This document shows, piece after piece, positions 33,034 to 41,070 of a stretch of DNA of 64,000 nucleotides (position 1 is its first letter; each line of letters begins with the position of its first letter). Below the pieces are notes generated by a model. It worked only from the letters and a program-made list of their open reading frames with translations, ran no database searches and had not been told where the DNA came from. Location of the stretch: positions 124,001 through 188,000 of the forward strand of contig CAJTTI010000002.1 in assembly GCA_910579225.1 (NCBI GenBank), written 5' to 3'. The DNA comes from an uncultured Lachnospiraceae bacterium (GTDB taxonomy: Bacteria > Bacillota > Clostridia > Lachnospirales > Lachnospiraceae). The position numbers and the translations under genes are program-made.

Positions 33034-33132
33034 GTGCAAAGAGACGAAAAATGAATTGGCCTCAGGATCTTGCATAATTTTCTTTGCGATGCCGGATACT
33101 ATTCACATCATAATCTGAAGGAGGACATGAAC

Positions 33133-33453
33133 ATGACAAGACTAGACTGTTCAGTTGTAAATTGTACGTATAATAAGGATAACAGTTGCTGCAAAGACAA
33201 TATCCATGTGGGCGGCAGAGACGCAAAGGTGACAGATCAGACCTGTTGTGACAGCTTCCGGGAACGCAAATATGACGGAACCCGCAATGCGGATGATATC
33301 CCGAGCAAACCGACGGAGGTTGCCTGCGATGCAACAACCTGTACCTATAATCAGTCCTGCAAATGTCATGCAGAGCAGATTCAGGTGGCGGGAGCCAATG
33401 CATGTCATTGCGATCAGACGGAATGTGCGACGTTTAAATGTGAATGCAAATAA
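33133..33453 (+). CDS. DUF1540 protein with two Cys-rich repeats
   Basis: A 106-residue cytosolic protein made of two tandem DUF1540 units, each with a Cys pattern starting CSVVNCTYNKDNSCC or CDATTCTYNQSCKC. There are 14 Cys in all, suggesting metal binding. ATG 33133 lies 8 bases after AAGGAGG; ATG 33127 is too close to that site. The function of the family is unknown; it is common in spore-forming Clostridia. A strong terminator follows. Confidence 0.88.
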   Translation: MTRLDCSVVNCTYNKDNSCCKDNIHVGGRDAKVTDQTCCDSFRERKYDGTRNADDIPSKPTEVACDATTCTYNQSCKCHAEQIQVAGANACHCDQTECATFKCECK

Positions 33454-33512
33454 GTAAATAGGAATCTGCTGAGAAATAGCGTTTTTTAACCTTTCCGGCA
33501 GCCATTAAAAAT

Positions 33513-33569
33513 ATTCCCGCAGGAATCAGGGCGACAGAGTTTTCCTGGATTCCGGCGGGAATGTTTTTT
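33513..33569 (+). terminator. Terminator after the DUF1540 gene
   Basis: ATTCCCGC-a-GGAATC (33513-33527) pairs with GATTCC-g-GCGGGAAT (33548-33562), followed by G and six T residues. Confidence 0.9.
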
Positions 33570-33699
33570 GTTTTCTGCGGTTCTGGTTTGTGTAGTAATC
33601 AGATTTGGAATGAAATGTGGTGAAATACATATTAATCCAACAGATGGAGAAGAAATTTGCAGGTACGCACCACAGTTAAAGTGGTGTGAAAGTAGTTGA

Positions 33700-33879
33700 T
33701 CAGTACCGCCCCCTTTCCTTCATATTGTAAAGTTTCTTTTTGTTGATACGGCGCACTTTGGCGCGGGGTTCGTATTTTGCACAGTGCTGACAATAGGTCC
33801 TGTGACATGCATCCCGGCCTTTGGCGCATTGGCCGAGAGCCAGGTAATATTTACATGGGATTTCTCTGTATTTAGCCAT
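33700..33879 (-). CDS. Small Cys/His-rich protein encoded downstream of rtcB
   Basis: A 59-residue frame starting MAKYREIPCKYYLALGQC and ending in a basic tail (RRINKKKLYNMKERGRY). The spacing Cys9, Cys18, Cys25, His26, Cys30, His32 and Cys33 suggests a small zinc-finger or Fe-S site combined with an RNA-binding-like basic end. The start codon lies 8 bases inside the end of rtcB, so translation is almost certainly coupled. It is real by overlap, codon use and Cys pattern, but I do not recognise a named family. The inferred role is partner or RNA adaptor of the RtcB ligase. Confidence 0.78.
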   Translation of the reverse strand: MAKYREIPCKYYLALGQCAKGRDACHRTYCQHCAKYEPRAKVRRINKKKLYNMKERGRY

Positions 33880-34993
33880 TTTTACTTCCTGCCTTATAAT
33901 TATATACTGGGGTTAACAGTCTCTTGATTTCTGCTGTAGCCTCAACCTGTGAGGCAATGGTTCGGATATCCCGGTAAGCAAAAGGCGCTTCGTCCAGTGT
34001 ATCTCTGCTGATACAGCTGCAGTGGATGCCTTTCATTGCTGCCTTGAACTGAGAGAGTGTGTATCTTTTGGCTACGTCTTCCCGCTTCAGAAGCCTTCCG
34101 GAGCCGTGGGGTGCGGAGCAGTTCCAGTCTGCATTTCCTTTTCCAACGGCCAGAAGAATACCGTCCCGCATATTGGCGGGGATCAGGATCCGCTCTCCCT
34201 CCCGGGCGGAGACAGCGCCTTTGCGGAGTATCCAGCCGTTTTGTTCCTGCGCGGCATAGTTATGGGGGCAGGAGAAAATGTCGGTTGGTTTCCACTTCAT
34301 GGAACGGCACAGGACATCCAGGATCGCCAGCCGGTTTTCTTCTGCGTAACGCTGTACTACTGTCAGGTCATGGAGGTAGCTGCGAAGAAGCGCTCCGTCC
34401 AGCCAGATCATAGGCCAGGGGGCGGAGATTCTCCGGGACTTTAGTTCCTTTTGTCCCAGATGTAGATAATATTCTGCCATCTCCCTGCCAAGCCGCCGGC
34501 TTCCGGTATGAATGGTCAGATAGTGTGTCCCTTCCTCGTCCTGGTCGATCTCGATGAAATGATTGCCTCCGCCCAGTGTCCCCATACTGAGAATCGTCTT
34601 TTCCAGATGGATGTGATCTGCGCACTCCAGAGTTTCGTATGGAAAATCCGCGCTGCGCGGGTGAGGGGTGCGACGGATGGACATGCCGCCGGGAATCTGT
34701 TCCCGGATGACAGTATCCAGTCTCTGATATTCGATGTTCTTCTTTCCTAAAACAGCGCAGGTCATGCCGCATCCAATGTCAATGCCCAGAAGGGCAGGGA
34801 GTATCCGGTCCTGAAAGGTCATGGTCAGGCCAATAGGGCCGGTTTTCCCCGGATGCACATCGGGCATAATCCGGACCCGGCTGTTTGCCGCACAGGCATG
34901 GTCGCAGATCATCCGTACCTGTGCAAGGGCGTATTGCTCTATAGAATCTGTGAAAATAGTTGCAGAAGTGTAAGTGCCGTTTATCTCTTTCAT
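33872..34993 (-). CDS. rtcB: RtcB-family RNA ligase
   Basis: GTP- and Mn-dependent ligase that joins RNA ends carrying 2',3'-cyclic or 3'-phosphate to 5'-OH ends. The 373 residues are shorter than the usual 400-480, as in the RtcB2-like bacterial group. Metal ligands are visible: Asp72 and Cys75 in GIDIGCGM, His145 in GGGNHFIEI, His162 in IHTGSR and a further His in CPHNYAA. The guanylated His is in APHGSGR near the C-terminus. MPDVHPGK at about 43-50 is the usual N-terminal motif. AGAAGGGA precedes the ATG. Expression appears controlled by the leader-peptide attenuator at 35085-35250. Likely job: repair of cleaved tRNA or rRNA. Confidence 0.92.
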   Translation of the reverse strand: MKEINGTYTSATIFTDSIEQYALAQVRMICDHACAANSRVRIMPDVHPGKTGPIGLTMTFQDRILPALLGIDIGCGMTCAVLGKKNIEYQRLDTVIREQIPGGMSIRRTPHPRSADFPYETLECADHIHLEKTILSMGTLGGGNHFIEIDQDEEGTHYLTIHTGSRRLGREMAEYYLHLGQKELKSRRISAPWPMIWLDGALLRSYLHDLTVVQRYAEENRLAILDVLCRSMKWKPTDIFSCPHNYAAQEQNGWILRKGAVSAREGERILIPANMRDGILLAVGKGNADWNCSAPHGSGRLLKREDVAKRYTLSQFKAAMKGIHCSCISRDTLDEAPFAYRDIRTIASQVEATAEIKRLLTPVYNYKAGSKNG

Positions 34994-35084
34994 GAAATTC
35001 CCTTCTTATATTGGAGCACATCTGAAACTTTCAGGAGTGCTCTGGGAGATACGAGTCCGGAGAGACAGGCTCTCTTCTGGACAT

Positions 35085-35188
35085 AAAAATACCTCCGCAT
35101 GGCCGCAGAGGTAACATGAAAAAGAATGGCTCTTTTCTATGCAGATTGTCTGAATATCAGATGAACGGGCGGACAATCTGACCTCTGC
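35085..35188 (-). promoter_or_regulatory. Attenuator of rtcB: mutually exclusive antiterminator and terminator helices
   Basis: Minus-strand order: segment 1 GCAGAGGT (35188-35181), segment 2 CAGATTGTC (35180-35172), segment 2' GACAATCTG (35150-35142), segment 3 ACCTCTGC (35112-35105), segment 4 GCGGAGGT (35098-35091), then a T-rich tract. Terminator is 3:4 (8 bp, one G-T). Antiterminator is 1:3 stacked on 2:2', all perfect. Segments 1 and 2 lie within the leader-peptide coding sequence. Confidence 0.8.
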
Positions 35189-35237
35189 CGGAAATAATAG
35201 TTGCGATTGTGTTGAAAAACTGCTTTGCATGCGTCAT
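35157..35237 (-). CDS. Leader peptide of the rtcB attenuator
   Basis: A 26-codon frame beginning MTHAKQFFNTIATIISGR and ending QIVRPFI. AAGGAGG (35244-35250) lies 6 bases before the ATG, one of the strongest ribosome sites in the window. It contains single or few codons for many amino acids, with paired Phe and paired Ile codons before the control helix. Its Gly-Arg-Gly-Gln codons form segment 1 of the attenuator, and its stop codon lies in the loop between segments 2 and 2'. A ribosome that finishes the peptide should break the antiterminator and cause termination; a stalled or absent ribosome should allow rtcB expression. Confidence 0.75.
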   Translation of the reverse strand: MTHAKQFFNTIATIISGRGQIVRPFI

Positions 35238-35283
35238 AATTGTCCTCCTTTCTTAAGATAAAATCTTCATGTTTCCGACTTAT

Positions 35284-35312
35284 AGTATAGGGCGGAAAGG
35301 CTTGAAAGTCAA
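35284..35312 (-). promoter_or_regulatory. Promoter of the rtcB leader
   Basis: On the minus strand TTGACT (35312-35307), 17-base spacer, TATACT (35289-35284). It lies just after aroC, so rtcB is transcribed independently. Confidence 0.85.
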
Positions 35313-35325
35313 GCGATTTCAAATC

Positions 35326-36429
35326 TCACACTCCAAAAAAATATTTGATCCGTTCCAGTCTGGAAGTCATACTGACCATCAACATGTCCAGTACGGTCAG
35401 AGCCGCCATACATTCCACAACGACGACTGCCCGGGGGACGATGATCGGGTCATGCCGTCCCTGGATGGATATGGTAATCTCTTCGCCGGTTTTGCTGACG
35501 GTCTGCTGGTCTGCACGAATGGACGGGGTGGGTTTAAAAGCAGCCCGGAAGATTAGATCGCTGCCGTCGCTGATTCCGCCCAGGACACCGCCGGAATGAT
35601 TGGTTTTTTTGCCTATGGCCCCATTTTCTTTCTGATAAAACGCGTCATTATTGACGCTGCCCAGGGCTTTTGCAGCTTCAAAGCCATCCCCGATCTCAAA
35701 GCCTTTTACAGCTCCAATGGAACAGACCGCCTTGGCGAGATTGGCGCTCAGCTTATCAAAACAGGGCTCGCCCACACCTGCAGGTATACCGCTGATCACA
35801 CATTCCACGACGCCTCCACAGGAGTCGTTATGCTGCCTGCACTGGTCCAGATAGGCCTCGGCGAGAGCAGCGGCTTTGGCATCCGGCATATTGACCGCGT
35901 TTTTCTCCATCTGGGTCAGGTCAAAACGGTCCGGCTCAATGGTTACAGGGCCGATGGACCGGGTATAGGCGGTTATGGTAATACCAAGTTCCGACAAAAG
36001 CTTCGCCGCCACTGCGCCTGCTGCCACACGGCCGATGGTCTCTCTGCCGGAGGAGCGGCCGCCGCCCGTATAGTCACGGAATCCGTATTTGCAGTCATAG
36101 GTGTAGTCGGCGTGTCCGGGACGGTAGTATGAGGCGATCTCACGGTAATCTTTGGAACGCTGGGACGTATTGCGGACCATCAGGGAGATGGGAGTGCCGG
36201 TGGTCTTTCCCTCGAAGACGCCCGAGAGGATCTCAACAACATCGTCTTCCTTTCTTGGGGTCGTGAACCTGGATTGTCCCGGTTTCCTTCGGTTTAGATA
36301 GATTTGGATATCCTGTTCTGTGAGGGCGAGCCCGGCCGGACATCCGTCGATGACGACGCCAATGCCCCTGCCGTGGGATTCTCCCCAGGTGGTGACGGAT
36401 AATAAAGTGCCGAGTGTTGAACCTGCCAT
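35326..36429 (-). CDS. aroC: Chorismate synthase
   Basis: Converts EPSP to chorismate, the last common step of aromatic amino acid synthesis, with reduced FMN. The 367 residues carry the family motifs GESHGRGIGVVIDGCPAG near the N-terminus, GGGRSSGRET near 127 and SGGVLGGISDG near 290. Length is normal. The ATG has AGGAG upstream, and the gene is divergent from tgt. No other shikimate gene is adjacent. Confidence 0.97.
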   Translation of the reverse strand: MAGSTLGTLLSVTTWGESHGRGIGVVIDGCPAGLALTEQDIQIYLNRRKPGQSRFTTPRKEDDVVEILSGVFEGKTTGTPISLMVRNTSQRSKDYREIASYYRPGHADYTYDCKYGFRDYTGGGRSSGRETIGRVAAGAVAAKLLSELGITITAYTRSIGPVTIEPDRFDLTQMEKNAVNMPDAKAAALAEAYLDQCRQHNDSCGGVVECVISGIPAGVGEPCFDKLSANLAKAVCSIGAVKGFEIGDGFEAAKALGSVNNDAFYQKENGAIGKKTNHSGGVLGGISDGSDLIFRAAFKPTPSIRADQQTVSKTGEEITISIQGRHDPIIVPRAVVVVECMAALTVLDMLMVSMTSRLERIKYFFGV

Positions 36430-36456
36430 AGATAGATATACTCCTGTCCTGTAAAA

Positions 36457-36485
36457 TTGATTGACTAACTATCAGTATATATAAT
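36457..36485 (+). promoter_or_regulatory. Promoter of tgt
   Basis: TTGATT (36457-36462), 17-base spacer, consensus TATAAT (36480-36485). Confidence 0.8.
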
Positions 36486-36547
36486 ATACTTTCATTTGTA
36501 AATGAAATCATAAAAAGTAGTCAGAAGATCGGATCACGAGGTGAAAT

Positions 36548-37681
36548 ATGTATAAATTACTGAAAAAAGACGGAAATGCAAAACGTGGTGAATTTCACAC
36601 AGTGCATGGGGTGATACAGACCCCCGTGTTCATGAACGTGGGAACTGCAGCGGCGATCAAGGGAGCAGTGTCCACGGAAGATCTGGAGGCGATTGGCACG
36701 CAGGTGGAGCTCTCCAATACCTATCATCTCCATGTACGCCCCGGAGACCAGGTGGTGAAGAAGATGGGAGGACTGCACCGGTTCATGTCCTGGGACCGGC
36801 CGATTCTGACGGATTCCGGCGGCTTCCAGGTATTTTCCCTGGCAGGACTCCGCAAGATCAAAGAAGAAGGCGTGTATTTTCATTCCCATGTGGACGGCAG
36901 GAAGATTTTTATGGGTCCGGAAGAAAGTATGCAGATCCAGTCCAATCTGGCTTCTACGATTGCCATGGCGTTTGATGAATGCGCACCCAGCAAAGCAGAG
37001 AGAAGTTATGTACAGGCATCTGTGGAGCGGACTACCAGGTGGCTGAAGCGCTGCAGGACGGAAATGGAGCGGTTGAACAGCCTTCCCGATACGATCAACC
37101 GGGAGCAGTTTCTCTTCGGAATCAATCAGGGAGCAGTATATGAGGACATTCGGATTGATCATGCGAAGGCAATTGCGGAGCTTGACCTTCCGGGATATGC
37201 GATAGGAGGGTTGGCGGTAGGCGAAAGTCATGAAGAGATGTATCAGATCATTGAAGCGGTGGTCTCTTATCTGCCGGTGGAAAAGCCCACATATCTGATG
37301 GGAGTCGGAACCCCGGCAAATATTCTGGAAGCAGTGGAACGGGGCGTTGATTTCTTTGACTGTGTGTATCCAAGCCGAAACGGAAGACATGGGCATGTGT
37401 ACACAGACTGTGGAAAGCTGAATCTGTTCAATGCCAGATATGAATTGGACGAGCGACCCCTTCAGGAAGGCTGTGGGTGTCCGGCCTGCAGAAGATACAG
37501 CAGGTCCTATATCCGACACCTTCTGAAAGCAAAGGAGATGCTTGGTATGCGTCTGTGCGTGCTTCATAATCTGTATTTCTATAATCATATGATGGAGGAG
37601 ATACGGGAGGCAATCGAACAGGGATGCTATCAGGAATACAAAAGGAAGAAACTGGCAGGTCTGATGGAACAGCCGGAATAA
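36548..37681 (+). CDS. tgt: tRNA-guanine transglycosylase
   Basis: Exchanges guanine-34 of GUN-anticodon tRNAs for preQ1 in queuosine synthesis. The 377-residue TIM barrel has the catalytic region LTDSGGFQVFSL, the nucleophile region DFFDCVYPSRNGRHG, and a zinc site formed by CGCPACRRYSRSYIRHL plus a later His. Length and motifs are standard. It is followed by yajC after 124 bases, the usual tgt-yajC neighbourhood, although a separate promoter lies between. Confidence 0.97.
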   Translation: MYKLLKKDGNAKRGEFHTVHGVIQTPVFMNVGTAAAIKGAVSTEDLEAIGTQVELSNTYHLHVRPGDQVVKKMGGLHRFMSWDRPILTDSGGFQVFSLAGLRKIKEEGVYFHSHVDGRKIFMGPEESMQIQSNLASTIAMAFDECAPSKAERSYVQASVERTTRWLKRCRTEMERLNSLPDTINREQFLFGINQGAVYEDIRIDHAKAIAELDLPGYAIGGLAVGESHEEMYQIIEAVVSYLPVEKPTYLMGVGTPANILEAVERGVDFFDCVYPSRNGRHGHVYTDCGKLNLFNARYELDERPLQEGCGCPACRRYSRSYIRHLLKAKEMLGMRLCVLHNLYFYNHMMEEIREAIEQGCYQEYKRKKLAGLMEQPE

Positions 37682-37743
37682 AGAATCCGGAAGGGCTGTT
37701 TCACAATAAGATATAAAAAATCCTGCAGAAACAGAAAAAAAGC

Positions 37744-37772
37744 TTGCCCCCAATGGCGATATTGTGTACAAT
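37744..37772 (+). promoter_or_regulatory. Promoter of yajC
   Basis: TTGCCC (37744-37749), 17-base spacer, TACAAT (37767-37772). Confidence 0.7.
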
Positions 37773-37805
37773 ATACATTAAGTCATTTTTCAGGAGGAAA
37801 CAGAT

Positions 37806-38099
37806 ATGTTATTAACCGGCGTAGGTGCAGGCGGTATGCTGCAGTTTGCGATTATCTGGGGGCTTTTTCTTGCTGTTATGTATTTTATGGTGATGAGACC
37901 TCAGAAAAAAGAACAGAAAAGACTTGCTGCTATGCTGTCTTCTCTGGAAGTAGGAGATGTAGTTGTGACTACCAGTGGATTTTATGGTGTCTTGATTGAT
38001 ATTACAGATGAGGACGTAATCGTAGAGTTCGGGAGCAACCGCAACTGCCGTATTCCAATGAAAAAATCAGCGATTCAGGAAGTGGAAAAACAGAACTAA
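37806..38099 (+). CDS. yajC: Preprotein translocase subunit YajC
   Basis: Small accessory subunit of the Sec translocon, 97 residues. One N-terminal membrane helix (about 12-34) is followed by the family signature MRPQKKEQKR and a cytosolic domain with GDVVVTTSGFYG. CAGGAGG precedes the ATG. Here it has its own promoter and terminator, and no secDF follows. Confidence 0.95.
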   Translation: MLLTGVGAGGMLQFAIIWGLFLAVMYFMVMRPQKKEQKRLAAMLSSLEVGDVVVTTSGFYGVLIDITDEDVIVEFGSNRNCRIPMKKSAIQEVEKQN

Positions 38100-38108
38100 T
38101 GTACTGGC

Positions 38109-38134
38109 AGGCGGAAGTGGACTTCCGCCTTTTT
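38109..38134 (+). terminator. Terminator after yajC
   Basis: AGGCGGAAGT (38109-38118) pairs with ACTTCCGCCT (38121-38130), followed by TTTT. Confidence 0.85.
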
Positions 38135-38175
38135 GCATTAAGTAAAGTGCAAAATATTAGATCAGAGGTGGTAAA

Positions 38176-39258
38176 ATGAATTGTAAGATCGGAGTGATCT
38201 CCGGAGACGGAATCGGACCGGAGATTGTAAGAGAAGCAAGGAAGGTGCTGGACCGTGTGGCGGAAAGGTTCGGCCATCAGTTTATGTATATGGAACTTCT
38301 GTTGGGAGGAGCGTCCATTGATGCATATGGAGTTCCTTTGACAGAGGAGACCATTGAAAAGGCAAAGTCCTGCGAGGCAGTGCTGATGGGTTCCATTGGC
38401 GGAGACGCGAAGACTTCTCCCTGGTATCAGCTGGAGCCATCCAGGAGACCGGAAGCAGGGCTTCTGGGGATTCGGAAAGCGTTGAACCTGTTTGCCAATC
38501 TGCGCCCGGCCTATCTGTATGAAGAACTACGGGAAGCATGTCCGCTCCGGGCGGACATCAGCGAGGCTGGTTTTGATATGCTGATCATGAGGGAACTGAC
38601 GGGCGGTCTTTATTTTGGTGCCAGAAAGACGGAAGAAGTGGACGGAGTACGGACTGCAATGGATACGCTTTCCTATAATGAGCATGAGATTCGCCGGATT
38701 GCCAAGCGTGCTTTTGACATTGCTATGAAGAGGCGGAAAAAAGTGTGCAGTGTCGACAAGGCAAATGTGCTGGATTCTTCCAGACTCTGGAGGAAAGTGG
38801 TGGAAGAAGTGGCGAAAGATTATCCGGAAGTAGCATTGTCTCATATGTATGTGGACAACTGTGCCATGCAGCTTGTGATGAATCCGGCGCAGTTTGATGT
38901 AATTCTGACCGAAAATATGTTCGGTGATATCCTGTCTGATGAGGCATCTATGGTGACCGGTTCCATTGGTATGCTCTCCAGCGCCAGTCTGAATGATACC
39001 AGGTTTGGACTGTATGAGCCAAGCCATGGTTCTGCTCCGGATCTTGCAGGTCAGGACAAGGCCAATCCCATCGCCACGATTTTGTCGGCAGCCATGATGC
39101 TCCGCTACAGCTTTGACCTGGACCAGGAGGCAGAAGCGGTGGAAGCTGCTGTCCGACAGGTACTGAAGGAGGGCTATCGCACGGGCGATATCATGTCAGA
39201 GGGAGGTATCTGTACCGGAACGACTCAGATGGGCGATTTGATTGCTGCGCATATTTAA
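38176..39258 (+). CDS. leuB: 3-isopropylmalate dehydrogenase
   Basis: Oxidative decarboxylation of 3-isopropylmalate in leucine synthesis, NAD-dependent. The 360 residues carry GDGIGPEIVREARKVL at the N-terminus, substrate-binding RELTGGLYFG near 140 and the metal/NAD region ENMFGDILSDEASMVTGS near 250, then EPSHGSAPDLAGQ. AGAGGTGG precedes the ATG. It is followed by ilvD and ilvB, giving a partial branched-chain operon without leuACD or ilvC in the window. Confidence 0.96.
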   Translation: MNCKIGVISGDGIGPEIVREARKVLDRVAERFGHQFMYMELLLGGASIDAYGVPLTEETIEKAKSCEAVLMGSIGGDAKTSPWYQLEPSRRPEAGLLGIRKALNLFANLRPAYLYEELREACPLRADISEAGFDMLIMRELTGGLYFGARKTEEVDGVRTAMDTLSYNEHEIRRIAKRAFDIAMKRRKKVCSVDKANVLDSSRLWRKVVEEVAKDYPEVALSHMYVDNCAMQLVMNPAQFDVILTENMFGDILSDEASMVTGSIGMLSSASLNDTRFGLYEPSHGSAPDLAGQDKANPIATILSAAMMLRYSFDLDQEAEAVEAAVRQVLKEGYRTGDIMSEGGICTGTTQMGDLIAAHI

Positions 39259-39290
39259 GATGGACTTTGAGAAGCGGACAGATATTTTAT

Positions 39291-39384
39291 ACAGTTGCTG
39301 CCGGTACTGTGATTCGAAAAGAACTGCGGCAGAACTGTAATCTACATTGCCCGGATTGAGGCAGATGCGAAACTGTAAGGAGGA
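39291..39384 (+). ncRNA. Structured leader of ilvD with the core of the dispersed element
   Basis: A 12-bp hairpin with one bulge, ACAGTT-g-CTGCCG (39291-39303) and CGGCAG-AACTGT (39327-39338), is followed by a short stem CATTGCC (39345-39351)/GGCAGATG (39360-39367) and the tail GATGCGAAACTGTAAGG before the ribosome site. Stem and tail match the base and tail of the elements at 11218 and 41074 but lack their long arm. Confidence 0.55.
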
Positions 39385-39396
39385 GGAACTTGATTT

Positions 39397-41061
39397 ATGA
39401 GAAGCGATGCAGTTACAAAGGGGATGCAGCAGGCACCCCATCGTTCCCTGTTCAACGCATTGGGGCTGACAGAGGAGGAAATGAACCGCCCATTGGTAGG
39501 TATTGTCAGTTCCTATAATGAGATTGTACCAGGGCATATGAATCTGGATAAAATTGTGGAGGCAGTAAAGCTTGGAGTTTCCATGGCAGGAGGAACTCCG
39601 ATTGTATTTCCGGCCATTGCGGTATGTGACGGGATTGCCATGGGACATATGGGGATGAAATATTCTCTGGTAACCAGAGATTTGATTGCAGACTCTACAG
39701 AGGCCATGGCCATGGCACACCAGTTCGATGCGCTGGTGATGGTGCCCAATTGTGATAAAAATGTCCCGGGACTTTTGATGGCGGCAGCCAGAGTGAATAT
39801 CCCCACCGTATTTGTCAGCGGCGGTCCCATGCTGGCCGGCCGTGTGAAAGGGGAGAAACGAAGTCTTTCCAGTATGTTTGAGGCGGTGGGTTCTTATGCG
39901 GCGGGTACCATGACGGCAGAGGATGTAAAAGAATTTGAAAATAAAGTATGTCCTACCTGCGGTTCCTGTTCCGGCATGTATACGGCCAACAGTATGAATT
40001 GTCTTACGGAAGCTCTTGGCATGGGACTCCGGGGAAATGGTACGATTCCGGCTGTTTATTCTGAGCGGATCAAGCTTGCGAAGAGAGCAGGAATGCAGGT
40101 AATGGAGATGCTGGAAAAAAATATCCGCCCGAGGGACATTATGACAGAGCAGGCGTTTATGAATGCGCTTACCGTAGATATGGCTCTGGGCTGTTCTACT
40201 AACAGTATGCTTCATCTCCCGGCGATTGCTCACGAAGCAGGTGTGGAACTGAATGTGGATATTGCAAATGAAGTGAGTGCGAGAACGCCAAACCTGTGCC
40301 ATCTGGCACCGGCAGGCCCTACTTATATGGAAGATCTGAATGAAGCCGGCGGTGTCTATGCGGTTATGAAGGAATTGACGAAAAAAGACCTTCTGAATCT
40401 GGACTGCATGACTGTAACCGGAAAGACTGTGGGCGAGAATATCGCTTCCAGTATAAACCGGAATCCGGAAGTCATCCGGCCGGCAGAGAATCCTTACAGT
40501 GTCACTGGAGGAATCGCGATCCTGAAAGGTAACCTGGCACCGGACAGCGGTGTGGTGAAGCGCTCTGCAGTGGCGCCGGAGATGCTAGTGCATGAAGGCC
40601 CGGCCAGGGTATTTGACTGCGAAGAAGACGCGATTGAGGCCATAAAGGCTGGTAAGATTGTTGCAGGTGATGTGGTTGTAATCCGGTATGAAGGCCCCAA
40701 AGGCGGTCCGGGTATGCGGGAGATGCTGAATCCCACTTCTGCCATTGCAGGTATGGGCCTTGGTTCGTGTGTGGCGCTGATCACAGACGGAAGGTTCAGC
40801 GGAGCCAGCCGCGGCGCGTCGATCGGACATGTATCCCCGGAAGCTGCGGTGGGAGGTCCCATAGCGTTGGTGGAGGAAGGCGATATTATTAAAATTAATA
40901 TTCCGGAAAACCGGCTGGATGTAGATGTCCCGGAGGAAGAGATGGAAAGAAGGCGCGGAAAGTGGCAGCCGAGGGAGGCGAAGGTCACCACCGGGTATCT
41001 GGCGCGCTATGCATCCATGGTAACTTCCGGCAACCGGGGCGCAATTCTGGAAATCAAATAG
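39397..41061 (+). CDS. ilvD: Dihydroxy-acid dehydratase
   Basis: Fe-S enzyme that dehydrates dihydroxy acids to the keto acids of valine and isoleucine. The 554 residues have the cluster cysteines in PNCDKNVPG and CPTCGSCSGMYTANSMN, and the C-terminal catalytic region TDGRFSGASRGASIGHVSPE. AAGGAGGAGG precedes the ATG. Its leader carries a hairpin and the GATGCG tail shared with other genes here. As an oxygen-labile cluster enzyme it would need protection in aerated gut niches. Confidence 0.97.
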   Translation: MRSDAVTKGMQQAPHRSLFNALGLTEEEMNRPLVGIVSSYNEIVPGHMNLDKIVEAVKLGVSMAGGTPIVFPAIAVCDGIAMGHMGMKYSLVTRDLIADSTEAMAMAHQFDALVMVPNCDKNVPGLLMAAARVNIPTVFVSGGPMLAGRVKGEKRSLSSMFEAVGSYAAGTMTAEDVKEFENKVCPTCGSCSGMYTANSMNCLTEALGMGLRGNGTIPAVYSERIKLAKRAGMQVMEMLEKNIRPRDIMTEQAFMNALTVDMALGCSTNSMLHLPAIAHEAGVELNVDIANEVSARTPNLCHLAPAGPTYMEDLNEAGGVYAVMKELTKKDLLNLDCMTVTGKTVGENIASSINRNPEVIRPAENPYSVTGGIAILKGNLAPDSGVVKRSAVAPEMLVHEGPARVFDCEEDAIEAIKAGKIVAGDVVVIRYEGPKGGPGMREMLNPTSAIAGMGLGSCVALITDGRFSGASRGASIGHVSPEAAVGGPIALVEEGDIIKINIPENRLDVDVPEEEMERRRGKWQPREAKVTTGYLARYASMVTSGNRGAILEIK

Positions 41062-41070
41062 TCAGCGAAA

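Noticed and set aside
33666..33693. CACCAC/GTGGTG hairpin downstream of the small Cys-rich gene
   Set aside because: It is a six-bp stem with no T tract in the minus direction, so not convincing as a terminator.
37705..37738. CTGTTTC/GAAACAG stem after tgt
   Set aside because: The loop is long and A residues, not T, follow, so it does not look like a terminator on the plus strand.
39196..40302. A 368-codon minus-strand frame opposite ilvD
   Set aside because: It is fully antisense to ilvD, with no domain and no promoter or ribosome site.
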